This document shows, piece after piece, positions 1 through 8,186 of a stretch of 64,000 nt of DNA (position 1 is the first letter of the stretch; each line of letters begins with the position of its first letter). The stretch is from Limnohabitans sp. MMS-10A-178 (lineage in GTDB: Bacteria > Pseudomonadota > Gammaproteobacteria > Burkholderiales > Burkholderiaceae_C), in the NCBI RefSeq assembly GCF_003063375.1, contig NZ_NERY01000003.1, positions 228,204-292,203 on the forward strand. The letters are read 5' to 3'. The translations under genes and the position numbers were made by a program. Under the pieces are notes generated by a model. That model was not told the DNA's origin and made no database searches. It saw only the letters and a program-made list of their open reading frames with translations.

Positions 1-77
1 ATACCGCCACAACTGGGGCAGGGGGTGTCGGCATTCAACTGCGTGCCAGAATCTTTTTTGAGTGAGATAGAGGTCAT
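1..77 (-). CDS. 5' end of an unidentified gene with a CxxC motif (partial)
   Basis: A minus-strand reading frame starts with ATG at 77 and runs off the left edge after about 25 codons. The visible peptide is polar and reaches a CPSCGG motif, which suggests a zinc-ribbon start, but too little is present to name a family. The ribosome-binding site is weak. It would be divergent from the GST gene at 332. Treat as tentative. Confidence 0.35.
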   Translation of the reverse strand, partial: MTSISLKKDSGTQLNADTPCPSCGG

Positions 78-331
78 GGGTGGCAATTTTAGGAAAGAAA
101 CGGTACTTTATTTGTCACACGCTTTTTTAAATCCACAATTAAATTGCCCTATTTATTGTCCAATCGGGTCTTGATTTTATTGACTCATTCACTTAAATTA
201 GCCTCCCTCACTGCCTAAAAGTGATCGCATGATCAAGTTTTTTTGCATTCTTTGCCTAATTCTTTGATGATTGTGTCGGGATTTTCTTGCGCATCATTCC
301 GGGCGCCACGACTCGGATGAAGGGACATTGA
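78..331. other. Intergenic region upstream of the GST operon
   Basis: This 254-base non-coding stretch separates the partial left-edge gene from the GST gene. It is AT-rich in its middle part. An AAGGGA Shine-Dalgarno sequence lies just before the ATG at 332. No convincing -35/-10 pair, RNA gene or repeat was recognised; any promoter for the 332-4479 genes should lie here. Confidence 0.5.
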
Positions 332-1030
332 ATGATTGAGCTTTATTACTGGACAACTCCCAATGGTCACAAGATCACCATGTTCATGGAGGAGTCCGGG
401 ATCGATTACGAGATGAAGTTGGTCGACATCCGTAAGGGCGAGCAGTTCAATCCGGAATTTTTGTCGATTGCCCCGAACAACAGAATTCCAGCACTGGTTG
501 ATAATAATCCTGCCGGTCAGGGTGAAAAAATCAATCTATTTGAATCTGGTGCCATCTTGCTTTATCTGGCGGAGAAAACAGGACAATTCATTCCGCAAGA
601 CTTGAAAGGGCGAGTTGAGTGTTTGAAGTGGCTTTTTTGGCAAATGGGTGGCTTGGGGCCCATGGCGGGACAAAACCATCACTTTGTTCAATATGCGCCA
701 GAGCCTGTGCCCTATGCCATTGACCGCTATGTGAGGGAAACCTCACGCCTGTATGGCGTATTGAATAAACATCTTTCTCAGGCGGGCCCCTACATTTGTG
801 GCGAATACTCTATTGCCGATATGTCTATCTACCCGTGGATCGTGCCGCATGAAAAACAACGTCAAAATTTGGCTGAATTCCCAGCTTTGAAATTGTGGTT
901 TGAGCGAGTTCAGGACCGCCCAGCCACACAACGTGCCTATGCCCTGGCAAGATCGATCAATACTGAACCCAATGTGAACGAAGCTTCAAGGCATCTGTTG
1001 TTCAGTCAAGATGCGAAAACAGTCAAGTAA
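332..1030 (+). CDS. Glutathione S-transferase family protein, YfcG/Ure2-like (nu class)
   Basis: The 232-residue protein has an N-terminal thioredoxin-like domain and a helical C-terminal domain. The N-terminus carries a TTPNGHK segment with Thr9 and Asn11, which match the glutathione-contacting residues known from E. coli YfcG. A PNNRIPALVD segment (about 48-57) supplies the conserved cis-Pro, and FESGAI follows at about 70. Members of this class act as cytosolic glutathione-dependent disulfide reductases or peroxidases rather than classical transferases. The stop overlaps the start of the next gene by one base (TAATG), so the two are translationally coupled. Its substrate in this operon is unknown. 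Confidence 0.85.
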   Translation: MIELYYWTTPNGHKITMFMEESGIDYEMKLVDIRKGEQFNPEFLSIAPNNRIPALVDNNPAGQGEKINLFESGAILLYLAEKTGQFIPQDLKGRVECLKWLFWQMGGLGPMAGQNHHFVQYAPEPVPYAIDRYVRETSRLYGVLNKHLSQAGPYICGEYSIADMSIYPWIVPHEKQRQNLAEFPALKLWFERVQDRPATQRAYALARSINTEPNVNEASRHLLFSQDAKTVK

Positions 1031-1788
1031 TGCAAATTGACACCACCTATTTTTTCTACGCAGCATTGGGCTCTGTATTGATTGGCCTTTCAAAAGGCGG
1101 CTTACCGTCTACAGGCATGCTGGCGGTGCCAGTCCTTTCTTTGGCAATTTCGCCCATTCATGCAACCACCTTGTTGTTGCCCATTTACATTATTTCAGAC
1201 GTGGTGGGTGTATGGCTTTATCGCAAGAATTTCAGCTCTTTCAATGTCAAAGTTCTCATACAAGGCGGACTTTTTGGGGTCTTTGTGGGCTGGCTCACTG
1301 CTTCGGTGATCTCTGAAGAGCTGGTTACTTTTTTGATTGGCTTGATAGGCGTTTTGTTTTGTTTGAATGCTTGGTTTAGAAAAGTCAACGATGACCCACC
1401 CAAACCACCCCAAACTTTGCCCGGAATTTTCTGGGGTTCTTTGGCGGGCTTTACAAGCTTCATCTCCCATGCGGGAGCGCCGCCTTTTCAGGTCTATGTG
1501 CTGCCTCAAAAACTTTCAAAGGCCGATTTTGCTGGAACGGCAACTTTGGTTTTTGCAGCGATCAACCTCGCCAAAATATGGCCCTATCAAGACTTGAGAC
1601 CCTACCAGTGGGGCGATCTGATGGAAGCTGCTTACTTGGTGCCTTTTGCCATTGCAGGCACCTTTGCAGGCGCAATTTTGACCAAGAAAATTCCTGACAA
1701 ACTTTTTTTCCTGTGGGTGCAAATTGGCTTGTTTGCAATTTCACTCAAGTTGATTTGGTCCTCATTGGGGAGTCGAATCATTTTTTAA
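1030..1788 (+). CDS. TauE/SafE family sulfite exporter-like membrane protein
   Basis: This 252-residue protein is almost entirely hydrophobic, with about eight predicted membrane segments and the GxSKGGLPSTG-type N-terminal loop typical of the TauE/SafE family. These inner-membrane permeases export sulfite, sulfoacetate or other small anions, but many members are uncharacterised. It overlaps the GST stop by one base and is followed after 19 bases by the deacetylase gene. Its place between cytosolic enzymes suggests it moves a small anionic substrate or product, which is an inference. Confidence 0.8.
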   Translation: MQIDTTYFFYAALGSVLIGLSKGGLPSTGMLAVPVLSLAISPIHATTLLLPIYIISDVVGVWLYRKNFSSFNVKVLIQGGLFGVFVGWLTASVISEELVTFLIGLIGVLFCLNAWFRKVNDDPPKPPQTLPGIFWGSLAGFTSFISHAGAPPFQVYVLPQKLSKADFAGTATLVFAAINLAKIWPYQDLRPYQWGDLMEAAYLVPFAIAGTFAGAILTKKIPDKLFFLWVQIGLFAISLKLIWSSLGSRIIF

Positions 1789-1807
1789 CTCTGACGAAGG
1801 AGCCTTT

Positions 1808-2689
1808 ATGACCGATTTACTCAGCGCACGATCTCCTTATTCGGCGATCGTCGACCGACCAGTGTTGAAGTTGCCAAACCAAGGCCGATTGTTGGTTTGG
1901 ATCATTGTCAATGTTGAGCACTGGAGCATTGAGCGCGCCATGCCGCGCATGGTTTTAAGCCCGCCTATGGGTCAACCCATGCTGCCTGATTTGCCCAATT
2001 GGGCATGGCACGAATACGGCATGAGGGTTGGTTTTTGGCGCCTTTATGATGCGCTCAACCAGCGCGGTATTGTTCCCACCATGGCCACCAATGGCATTGT
2101 TTGCGACAGTTACCCGCGCATTGTGGAGGCAGCGCTGAAGGAAAACTGGGAAATCATGGGGCATGGTTTTGTGCAAGGCCCGATGCACAAATTACCCAAC
2201 CAAGCTGAATCCATCATGGCCACGGTTGAGACCATCCAGCGCATGGCTGGCAAGCCACCTGTGGGTTGGGAGAGTCCCGGCCTCACTGAGGACGACAACA
2301 CGCTCGATTGCCTGTCGCAAGCGGGCATTGAGTATGTGGCAGATTGGGTCTTGGACGATCAACCCGTCTGGTTGAATGCCAAACCCCAACCTGTTTTGTC
2401 TGTTCCTTACACCGTTGAAATCAATGACATTCCCATGATGTTGTTGCAGCAGCATCGCTCCGAAGAATTGCTCTTGCGAGGCATCGATCAATTTGAGCGC
2501 CTGTGGCAAGAAAGTGAAACAATTCCTCGCGTGATGTCTATCAGTGTGCATCCCTACATCACCGGTGTGCCCCACCGAATTGGATATTTTGAAAAATTGC
2601 TAGATCACATTCAGTCTAAGGCCGGCGTTGTGATCCAAACAGGCGAACAAATTTCAAACTGGTACCGCGAACAAGTACCTTTTAAATAA
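1808..2689 (+). CDS. Polysaccharide deacetylase (NodB homology) family protein, allantoinase/PuuE-like
   Basis: The 293-residue protein matches the cytosolic NodB-fold deacetylases that act on small amides rather than polysaccharides. Visible family features are the VNVEHW strand (about 36-41), the metal-binding region around MGHGFVQGPMH (about 118-128) and GWESPG at about 156. There is no signal peptide, so an intracellular C-N hydrolase role is more likely than cell-wall modification. A strong GAAGGAG ribosome-binding site precedes ATG 1808. It sits between the TauE-like exporter and a cupin gene, in a small catabolic operon. Substrate unknown. Confidence 0.75.
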   Translation: MTDLLSARSPYSAIVDRPVLKLPNQGRLLVWIIVNVEHWSIERAMPRMVLSPPMGQPMLPDLPNWAWHEYGMRVGFWRLYDALNQRGIVPTMATNGIVCDSYPRIVEAALKENWEIMGHGFVQGPMHKLPNQAESIMATVETIQRMAGKPPVGWESPGLTEDDNTLDCLSQAGIEYVADWVLDDQPVWLNAKPQPVLSVPYTVEINDIPMMLLQQHRSEELLLRGIDQFERLWQESETIPRVMSISVHPYITGVPHRIGYFEKLLDHIQSKAGVVIQTGEQISNWYREQVPFK

Positions 2690-2707
2690 TTTTTCAAGGA
2701 GACAGAC

Positions 2708-3262
2708 ATGACCATGACCGTGATCAAACCAGAGAAAAGCAGCGTGCTCAGTTGCGTGGCCCGTTACAGTGAGTTAGAGCCTGTTACCACAGGTTTGCCA
2801 GACATGCATTTGGAACAGTGCAAGCGCACATTCCTCAGTGTGCTGGGATTTGAGCAGCCCAAAGGTGAAACACAGCACTCTCCTTTTGGCAACCAAGTGG
2901 CATCGAGTATGTCGAGTCAAACGACGGGTTATGGCGCAGCTTTTGTGAGGGCTCGCGCGGGCTGCGGCGTACTCATGCACAACCACGACACGTCCGAATG
3001 CTTTATGCCCATCGAAGGACGCTGGATGATTGAGTGGGAGGGCGACAAGGGCAATGACCATGTGATCTTGAATCCGATGGATTTCATTGCTGTGCCCATC
3101 GGCGTTCAACGACGTTTCGAATGCATCGATGTGCCAGAAGGCAAAGAAGAAGGCATTTTGTTTGCCATCATCAGTGGTCACTCTCCCGCTGTGGAGTGGT
3201 CTCCAGAGGCCATCAAGCTCATGAGCGAAAGCGGTCAGTCTGTGACCCGCGTGACGGGTTGA
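2708..3262 (+). CDS. Cupin domain protein
   Basis: This 184-residue cytosolic protein contains one cupin barrel in its central and C-terminal part. The first cupin motif is visible as GCGVLMHNHDTSECFMPIEG, giving two His and a Glu as likely metal ligands; the second motif is weaker, near DFIAVPIGVQRRF. Cupins include dioxygenases, isomerases and sugar-binding proteins, so the reaction cannot be deduced. AAGGAG lies seven bases before ATG 2708. It is followed after eight bases by the MFS gene. Confidence 0.75.
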   Translation: MTMTVIKPEKSSVLSCVARYSELEPVTTGLPDMHLEQCKRTFLSVLGFEQPKGETQHSPFGNQVASSMSSQTTGYGAAFVRARAGCGVLMHNHDTSECFMPIEGRWMIEWEGDKGNDHVILNPMDFIAVPIGVQRRFECIDVPEGKEEGILFAIISGHSPAVEWSPEAIKLMSESGQSVTRVTG

Positions 3263-3270
3263 AACTCAGG

Positions 3271-4479
3271 ATGCCATTGAACTCAGACTCGAAGTCTGCT
3301 TCAGTTGGAGTCAATGGCTGGATGTACGGTGCAGCATTTTTTGCACTGCTTGCGGCACTGGCACCATTTGGGGTCAATGTTGCGGTTGGTTTGTCGCCGG
3401 TTTTTGCCAACAACGTGAACATGGACGCAGACGCCCGCGCGGCGACTGTGGCCTTGTTTGTGTTGGGCTTGGGTTTGGGGCAACCCTTCATGGGAGGTGC
3501 CGCAGACCATTGGGGTCGTCGCCCAGCCATGATGGGCGGCTTGCTCCTAGGACTACTGGGGGCCATTGCCGCGGCATTTGCCAACAACGATACCCAATTG
3601 CTTTGGGCACGGTTCATTTCAGGCTTGGGTTTTTCGGCCTGCATGGTGGTGCCGCGCGTTTGCCTTCGCGACTTGCACCAAGGGCCAGTGCTTCAACGCA
3701 ACATGGCCACCTTGTCAAACATTTTTGCAGTCACGCCTGTGATTACCCAGCCCTTGGCTTGGGCCCTTGGTCATTGGTTCACGTGGCGTGTGCCTTTGTT
3801 GGCCCTCGTAGCATTTGTGTTGGTGGTCATTTTTGTGTCTTGGCGTTGGCAACCCGAGACACGTTCTGCCGGCACATTGGCGCCTAAGTGGGGCGTGTGG
3901 TTAGAAGTGGCAAGTGATGCCCTCATCTTGCGAACCTGTCTTACTTTCGCTTTTGCCAATGCGCCATTTTTTGTAGTGGCTGCCATCGGGCCTGTCGCAA
4001 TCAAACAGTCCACAGGTGTTTCTGGTGGCGTGATTGCTGCTATTTTGGGGGGCACCTACCTTGGCTTTGCGGTGGGCAACTTTTGGGTCAGAAGAAACGC
4101 ATCTTGGTCTAGCACCTTGTTGATCAACCAAGGCTTGTGCCTCATTGGTGCCAGCATGCTGACGTTCATTTGCACCCTTTGGTGGCCTTCCCTGTGGTTG
4201 TGGTCTTTGGCTTTGACACTTTACGCAGTGGGGCAGGGCATTGTGTTTCCGGCAGGGTTTTCTCAGGTGCTTGAAGGCAGAGCCTTGCAAGCGGGCGTAG
4301 CTTCCGCAGTCATCGGAACCATTCACATGACTACTGGGGGCCTGGTTGCTTGGATTGCGGGTTCATTGTCATTGGCGCAAGATGTTTCTTTGGTTCTTGT
4401 CTGCTCGTTGGTGAGTGGGGCTGCCGTACTTGTCTGGCTATGGATGAAGCCTGCTGTTGTGCACATAGGCATGAAATGA
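3271..4479 (+). CDS. Major facilitator superfamily transporter, Bcr/CflA-like
   Basis: The 402-residue protein has about twelve membrane segments. Motif A is visible in loop 2-3 as GGAADHWGRRPAM, and an RFISGLGFSAC segment follows in helix 4, as in drug/proton antiporters of the Bcr/CflA group. The frame is open further upstream, but ATG 3271 is chosen because it lies just after the cupin stop and begins the normal short cytoplasmic N-terminus. It is the last gene of the first co-directional block before a 340-base gap. It could import or export the operon's substrate. Confidence 0.8.
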   Translation: MPLNSDSKSASVGVNGWMYGAAFFALLAALAPFGVNVAVGLSPVFANNVNMDADARAATVALFVLGLGLGQPFMGGAADHWGRRPAMMGGLLLGLLGAIAAAFANNDTQLLWARFISGLGFSACMVVPRVCLRDLHQGPVLQRNMATLSNIFAVTPVITQPLAWALGHWFTWRVPLLALVAFVLVVIFVSWRWQPETRSAGTLAPKWGVWLEVASDALILRTCLTFAFANAPFFVVAAIGPVAIKQSTGVSGGVIAAILGGTYLGFAVGNFWVRRNASWSSTLLINQGLCLIGASMLTFICTLWWPSLWLWSLALTLYAVGQGIVFPAGFSQVLEGRALQAGVASAVIGTIHMTTGGLVAWIAGSLSLAQDVSLVLVCSLVSGAAVLVWLWMKPAVVHIGMK

Positions 4480-4819
4480 ACCCCGAAAAAGTCTTTTAGA
4501 AATAGGGTTTTTAGGGATGCGCAGACCTAGTGCTTTCCCTAGATAGAAATGAGGAGGGCGAAAAAAAAGTCGGTCTCATTGAGCGTCGAACTTGGTTTTT
4601 CATGATCGGTTAAAAAAGGGTTTTTCTCTCTGAAAAAGCCTCATTCATGGGTAAATTGGAATTGCATATTCATCTTATTGCTAGCACATTGAATGGTGCA
4701 TTGGATGAGGTCAATCCCTGATGCATTTTCCTTTTTTGTTTTTTGGCACCAAAGAAGTGTTTGACGGTGATCGCTTGATGAATTAAATTGTCGTTGCTTT
4801 TAACAACCAGGAGACTTTG
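4480..4819. other. Intergenic region between the MFS gene and the TRAP operon
   Basis: This 340-base AT-rich stretch contains no supportable gene. It carries a short direct repeat, CCTAG at 4526-4530 and again at 4538-4542 (12-base period), which could be a regulator site, and a good sigma70-like promoter near its right end (annotated separately). No clear terminator for the MFS gene was found, only a weak AACCC/GGGTT pairing just after the stop. Confidence 0.5.
4761..4789 (+). promoter_or_regulatory. Candidate sigma70 promoter for the TRAP operon
   Basis: TTGACG at 4761-4766 and TAAATT at 4784-4789 are separated by 17 bases, close to the sigma70 consensus. Transcription would start about 24 bases before the ATG at 4820, leaving a short leader with the ribosome-binding site. 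Confidence 0.5.
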
Positions 4820-5887
4820 ATGATGAAGAAATTCAAACCAGCACTGCTGGTAGCTTTGCTAGGACTGTTTGGTGCATCAGCTGCCAACGCAGAAAACATC
4901 AGACTGCGCATTGCCTCTGGCCACGCCGCTGTCAACACGTATGTCAACTTGATGCAAAACTTTTTTGTGCCTGAGGTCACCAAGCGAGTGGCTGCGCGAA
5001 CTCAGCACAAAGTTGAGTTTGTGGAGGGTTATGGTGGCTCTATGGTCAAGTTGGCCGACACCCTTGAAGGTGTGCAGTCGGGCTTGATTGACATTGGCGG
5101 TCTCTGCTTCTGCTTTGAGGCTTCAAACCTTCCCTTGAATGCTTTCCAAGTGATGTTGCCGTTTGGCACCATGAACTCGGAAACCAGCGTCAAATTGGCC
5201 CGCGCCGTTTACGACAAAGTTCCAGCCTTGTCGAAAGTTTTTGAAGACAAATTCAACCAACAGTTGATCGCCTTGATTTCTGACAATGGCTACAACATTG
5301 GTACCACTTTTGAGTGGAACAACATCAGTGAACTGAAGGGCAAGAAAATTGCCGGCGCAGGCTTGAACCTGAAGTGGTTGGAGTATGCAGGCGTCACGCC
5401 AGTGCAATCAACCCTCCAAGACGGTTACACGTCCCTTCAAACTGGCGTTTACAGCGGTTGGGTGATGTTCCCTTCAGCTTGGGTGAACTTCAAGTTTCAT
5501 GAAGTGGCCAAGAATTACACCGAAGTTGGTTTTGGTGCCATTACATGGCACGGTTTGACCATCAACAAGAACCGCATGGCCAGATTGCCTAAAGATGTTC
5601 AGGCCATCATCATCGAAGTTGCCAAAGAGTATGAAGCCAAAACTGGCACGGTTAACCAAGAGAACTACGCCAAGCAAATTGCTCAGCTCAAAACTTTGGG
5701 TGTGAACGTCAAGTCGGTGCCTGAGTCTGTCAAGCTTGAGTGGGCCAACTCACTCAAAGATTGGCCGCAAGCCATGGCCTCTGATTTGGATGCCCGAGGC
5801 ATGCCAGGTTCCTTGGTCTTGAAAACCACACTTGAAGAAGCCGAAAAAATGGGCCACAAGTGGCCTGTGCGTTATGTGATCAAGTAA
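4820..5887 (+). CDS. TRAP transporter substrate-binding protein, DctP family
   Basis: The 355-residue protein starts with a classical signal peptide (basic MMKKF, hydrophobic core, cleavage near ANA) and is the periplasmic receptor of a TRAP transporter. DctP-type features include the first beta strand IRLRIASGH, a helix leading to GGSMVKLADTLEGVQSG and the GKKIAGAG hinge region at about 175. The ATG at 4820 is preferred over the adjacent TTG because GGAG at 4810-4813 is then correctly spaced. Receptors of this family bind organic acids. DctQ and DctM subunits follow directly, so the system is complete. Confidence 0.9.
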   Translation: MMKKFKPALLVALLGLFGASAANAENIRLRIASGHAAVNTYVNLMQNFFVPEVTKRVAARTQHKVEFVEGYGGSMVKLADTLEGVQSGLIDIGGLCFCFEASNLPLNAFQVMLPFGTMNSETSVKLARAVYDKVPALSKVFEDKFNQQLIALISDNGYNIGTTFEWNNISELKGKKIAGAGLNLKWLEYAGVTPVQSTLQDGYTSLQTGVYSGWVMFPSAWVNFKFHEVAKNYTEVGFGAITWHGLTINKNRMARLPKDVQAIIIEVAKEYEAKTGTVNQENYAKQIAQLKTLGVNVKSVPESVKLEWANSLKDWPQAMASDLDARGMPGSLVLKTTLEEAEKMGHKWPVRYVIK

Positions 5888-5900
5888 AGAGAACGCCCCT

Positions 5901-6416
5901 ATGACAACACTTATCGACTGGGTCAGCAAGGCCCTCATGGTTATAGCAGCCATCTTGGCTTTCTTGTTGTGCTTTCTTGTCGTTGGCGATGTCAGTGGGC
6001 GCGTGTTCTTCGGTAGTCCCATCAAGGGGACTACCGAGGTGATCTCCTTGGCCATTGTGACCATCTGCTTTCTCCAGGCTGGGTATGCCATTCGTTCGGG
6101 TGGCATGCTCAATGTCGATACGGTGGTCATCAAGTTTTCGCCTAGGTGGCAAAGCATCTTTGGCGTTTTGGGTGCTTTTGCAGGGATGTTCTTTTTTGCA
6201 TTTCTTTGCTATGGAACATTTGAGGGCGCTGTGCATGCTTGGGCGTCCAACGAGTTTGAAGGGGAAGGGGCCATGCGTGTTCCCGTTTGGCCAGCCAGGT
6301 TCGTCATTGTGCTAGGCACAGGTTTGGCGGCACTTTGCTACTTGATTTTGATGGTTCAAAATTTTGAACGTGCGATCAAGGGCGAGCTTCCTGTTGTATC
6401 TTCTTCTCAACACTGA
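5901..6416 (+). CDS. TRAP transporter small membrane subunit, DctQ family
   Basis: This 171-residue protein has four predicted membrane helices, as expected for the small DctQ subunit, with a conserved RVFF segment after helix 1 and a GTTEVISLA-type loop leading into helix 2. It forms the inner-membrane complex with the large subunit encoded 11 bases downstream. The gene lies 13 bases after the receptor stop. Energy comes from the sodium or proton gradient rather than ATP in this family. Confidence 0.85.
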   Translation: MTTLIDWVSKALMVIAAILAFLLCFLVVGDVSGRVFFGSPIKGTTEVISLAIVTICFLQAGYAIRSGGMLNVDTVVIKFSPRWQSIFGVLGAFAGMFFFAFLCYGTFEGAVHAWASNEFEGEGAMRVPVWPARFVIVLGTGLAALCYLILMVQNFERAIKGELPVVSSSQH

Positions 6417-6427
6417 TCAGGGTATAT

Positions 6428-7792
6428 ATGTTCGATTCATTTCAAATGATTACCTTGGTCAGCGTGTTGCTGATCTTGGTTTTTAGTGGTGTGCACATTG
6501 CTGTGTCGCTGGGTATAACCAGCATGCTGGGCATTTACCTCATGACCGGACAGGTCGATACCGTGTTGAGTTTTGCCTCTAACACTGCTTATGAGGCTTT
6601 GCGTGACTACATTTTTGCTGTCATTCCATTGTTCATGCTCATGGGTGAATTTTTAGCCAAATCAGGCGCAGCAACAGACTTGTTTGCACTGATCAACAGA
6701 GGTCTTAAACGCATTCCGGGCCGGTTGGGTGTTGCCACTGTGCTGGCAAACGCCGTTTTTGCCTTCATTACTGGTGTGTCGATTGCTGCTGCCGCGGCGT
6801 TCTCAAAAATTGCCTACCCAGAAATGCGTCGCCATGGTTACGAAAGAAAGTTTTCTTTGGGTTGTATTGCCGGTAGTGCTTGCCTGGGTATGCTCATCCC
6901 TCCCTCGGTGCTGATGATCGTTTGGGGCGTGATTACGGAGATGTCCATTGGCAGTTTGTTCATTGCCGGCATCATTCCTGGGTTTGTGGTTGTTGCTCTT
7001 TTCATTGGCTATATCTTGTGGGTGGCCATTCGCCATCCTGAGCGTGTGGGCGAGGGCAAGGTGCTGCCAACTGCTCAACAAGAAGCCAGAGATGCCAACG
7101 ATTTGGTTGCCGAAAAAGACATGGCAGCCATTTTTAGAAGCACTTTGGGTTTGCTGGTTTTGATTGTGTTGGTGTTGGGTGGTATTTGGTTGGGCTTTTT
7201 CACACCCACTGAAGGTGCTGGTGTTGGCGCAACCCTGGCTTTGATTTTGGCCATCATGCGTGGCATGACCTTGGCTGAAATGAAGGATGCTATTTTGTCG
7301 GTTGGCCGAACCTCTGCGCCATTGCTGCTGTTGCTGGTGGCCGCGCAGTTGTATTCAAGGGTTTTGGCCATGACGGGCGTCACCGGTGCAACCAAGGAAT
7401 TTTTCCTTGATTCGGGTTTGTCGCCCTACATGATTTTGGGTTTTATGGTGTTGGTCTGGTTTATTTTGGGCTGCATCATCGACTCCATCTCGATCATTTT
7501 GCTAACGGTTCCCGTCTTCGCGCCATTGGCCATTGCACTCGGATTTGATCCGCTGGCATTTGCCATCATTGGTATTTTGGCAATTGAAACGGGGTTGCTC
7601 ACACCGCCCTTTGGAATATTGGTGTTCACGGTGAAAGCCGCGGTGACGGATGAAAAAGATTTAACAACGGGTGAAATTTTCAGAGGTTCAATCCCCTTCT
7701 GGATTGTTCTGCTCGTCACCATCGTATTGATTGTGATCTTCCCTGAAATCGCCAATTGGCTGCCCAATGTGGGCAATGAGTTAGCCCGTTAA
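6428..7792 (+). CDS. TRAP transporter large permease subunit, DctM family
   Basis: The 454-residue protein is a polytopic inner-membrane permease of usual DctM length (about 425-460), with roughly 11-12 membrane segments. Family signatures visible include the IPLFMLMGEFLAKSG region near 70, AFSKIAYPEM followed by CLGMLIPPS near 155, and LLTPPFGI near 395. It is the ion-coupled translocation channel that pairs with the DctQ subunit and receives ligand from the DctP protein upstream. Ligand is not deducible; the neighbouring gene content hints at a catabolic organic acid. Confidence 0.9.
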   Translation: MFDSFQMITLVSVLLILVFSGVHIAVSLGITSMLGIYLMTGQVDTVLSFASNTAYEALRDYIFAVIPLFMLMGEFLAKSGAATDLFALINRGLKRIPGRLGVATVLANAVFAFITGVSIAAAAAFSKIAYPEMRRHGYERKFSLGCIAGSACLGMLIPPSVLMIVWGVITEMSIGSLFIAGIIPGFVVVALFIGYILWVAIRHPERVGEGKVLPTAQQEARDANDLVAEKDMAAIFRSTLGLLVLIVLVLGGIWLGFFTPTEGAGVGATLALILAIMRGMTLAEMKDAILSVGRTSAPLLLLLVAAQLYSRVLAMTGVTGATKEFFLDSGLSPYMILGFMVLVWFILGCIIDSISIILLTVPVFAPLAIALGFDPLAFAIIGILAIETGLLTPPFGILVFTVKAAVTDEKDLTTGEIFRGSIPFWIVLLVTIVLIVIFPEIANWLPNVGNELAR

Positions 7793-7816
7793 TTTGGATG
7801 ATTTTGAAAGGTTGAC

Positions 7817-8119
7817 ATGGCTGCTTATTGGTTAGCACGCTCCCGCATCACCGATCCGGTTGAGTATAAAAAGTACACCGACTTGGTGCCTGGTATTTTG
7901 GCCAGACATGGCGGCAAGGTATTGGCCCGTGGCGGCAAATACCAAATCATGGAAGGCCCTGAGGACTTTCATCGGTTTGTAGTCATCGAGTTTCCCACGC
8001 ATGCTCAAGCAGTGGCTTGCTTTGAGTCTGAGGAATACAAAGCGGCTGCAGCCTACCGCAGGGCTGGAGCAGGCGTGGTTGAAAACGTCATCGTCGAGGG
8101 CGGCGAGTTTACAGTCTAA
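7817..8119 (+). CDS. DUF1330 family protein
   Basis: This 100-residue cytosolic protein matches the DUF1330 family, a ferredoxin-like dimeric alpha-beta barrel. Characteristic features are the AYWLARSRITDP start, a GGKVLARGG segment at about 33-41 and a RFVVIEFPTHAQA strand-helix. Function in the family is unknown, but members often accompany catabolic operons. It lies 24 bases after the TRAP permease and just before a strong terminator, so it is probably the last gene of that transcript. Confidence 0.85.
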   Translation: MAAYWLARSRITDPVEYKKYTDLVPGILARHGGKVLARGGKYQIMEGPEDFHRFVVIEFPTHAQAVACFESEEYKAAAAYRRAGAGVVENVIVEGGEFTV

Positions 8120-8121
8120 AA

Positions 8122-8148
8122 AAAAGCGCACTGAGTAAGTGCGCTTTT
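8122..8148. terminator. Bidirectional intrinsic terminator
   Basis: A perfect inverted repeat with GCGCACT on the left arm and AGTGCGC on the right arm encloses a GAGTA loop, flanked by an A run on the left and a T run on the right. Because both flanks are homopolymeric it can end the DUF1330 transcript on the plus strand and the oxidoreductase operon on the minus strand. Confidence 0.85.
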
Positions 8149-8186
8149 GTCTTTATCACTCATTTAGTGAGTGACATGCAGAGTGT

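Noticed and set aside
3121..3270. Upstream extension of the MFS frame into the cupin gene
   Set aside because: The extra 50 residues are Arg/His-rich out-of-frame translation of the cupin gene and precede a well-placed ATG at 3271.
4740..4760. TGGCAC resembling a sigma54 -24 element
   Set aside because: The matching -12 TTGC is absent at the required spacing, while a sigma70 promoter fits better just downstream.
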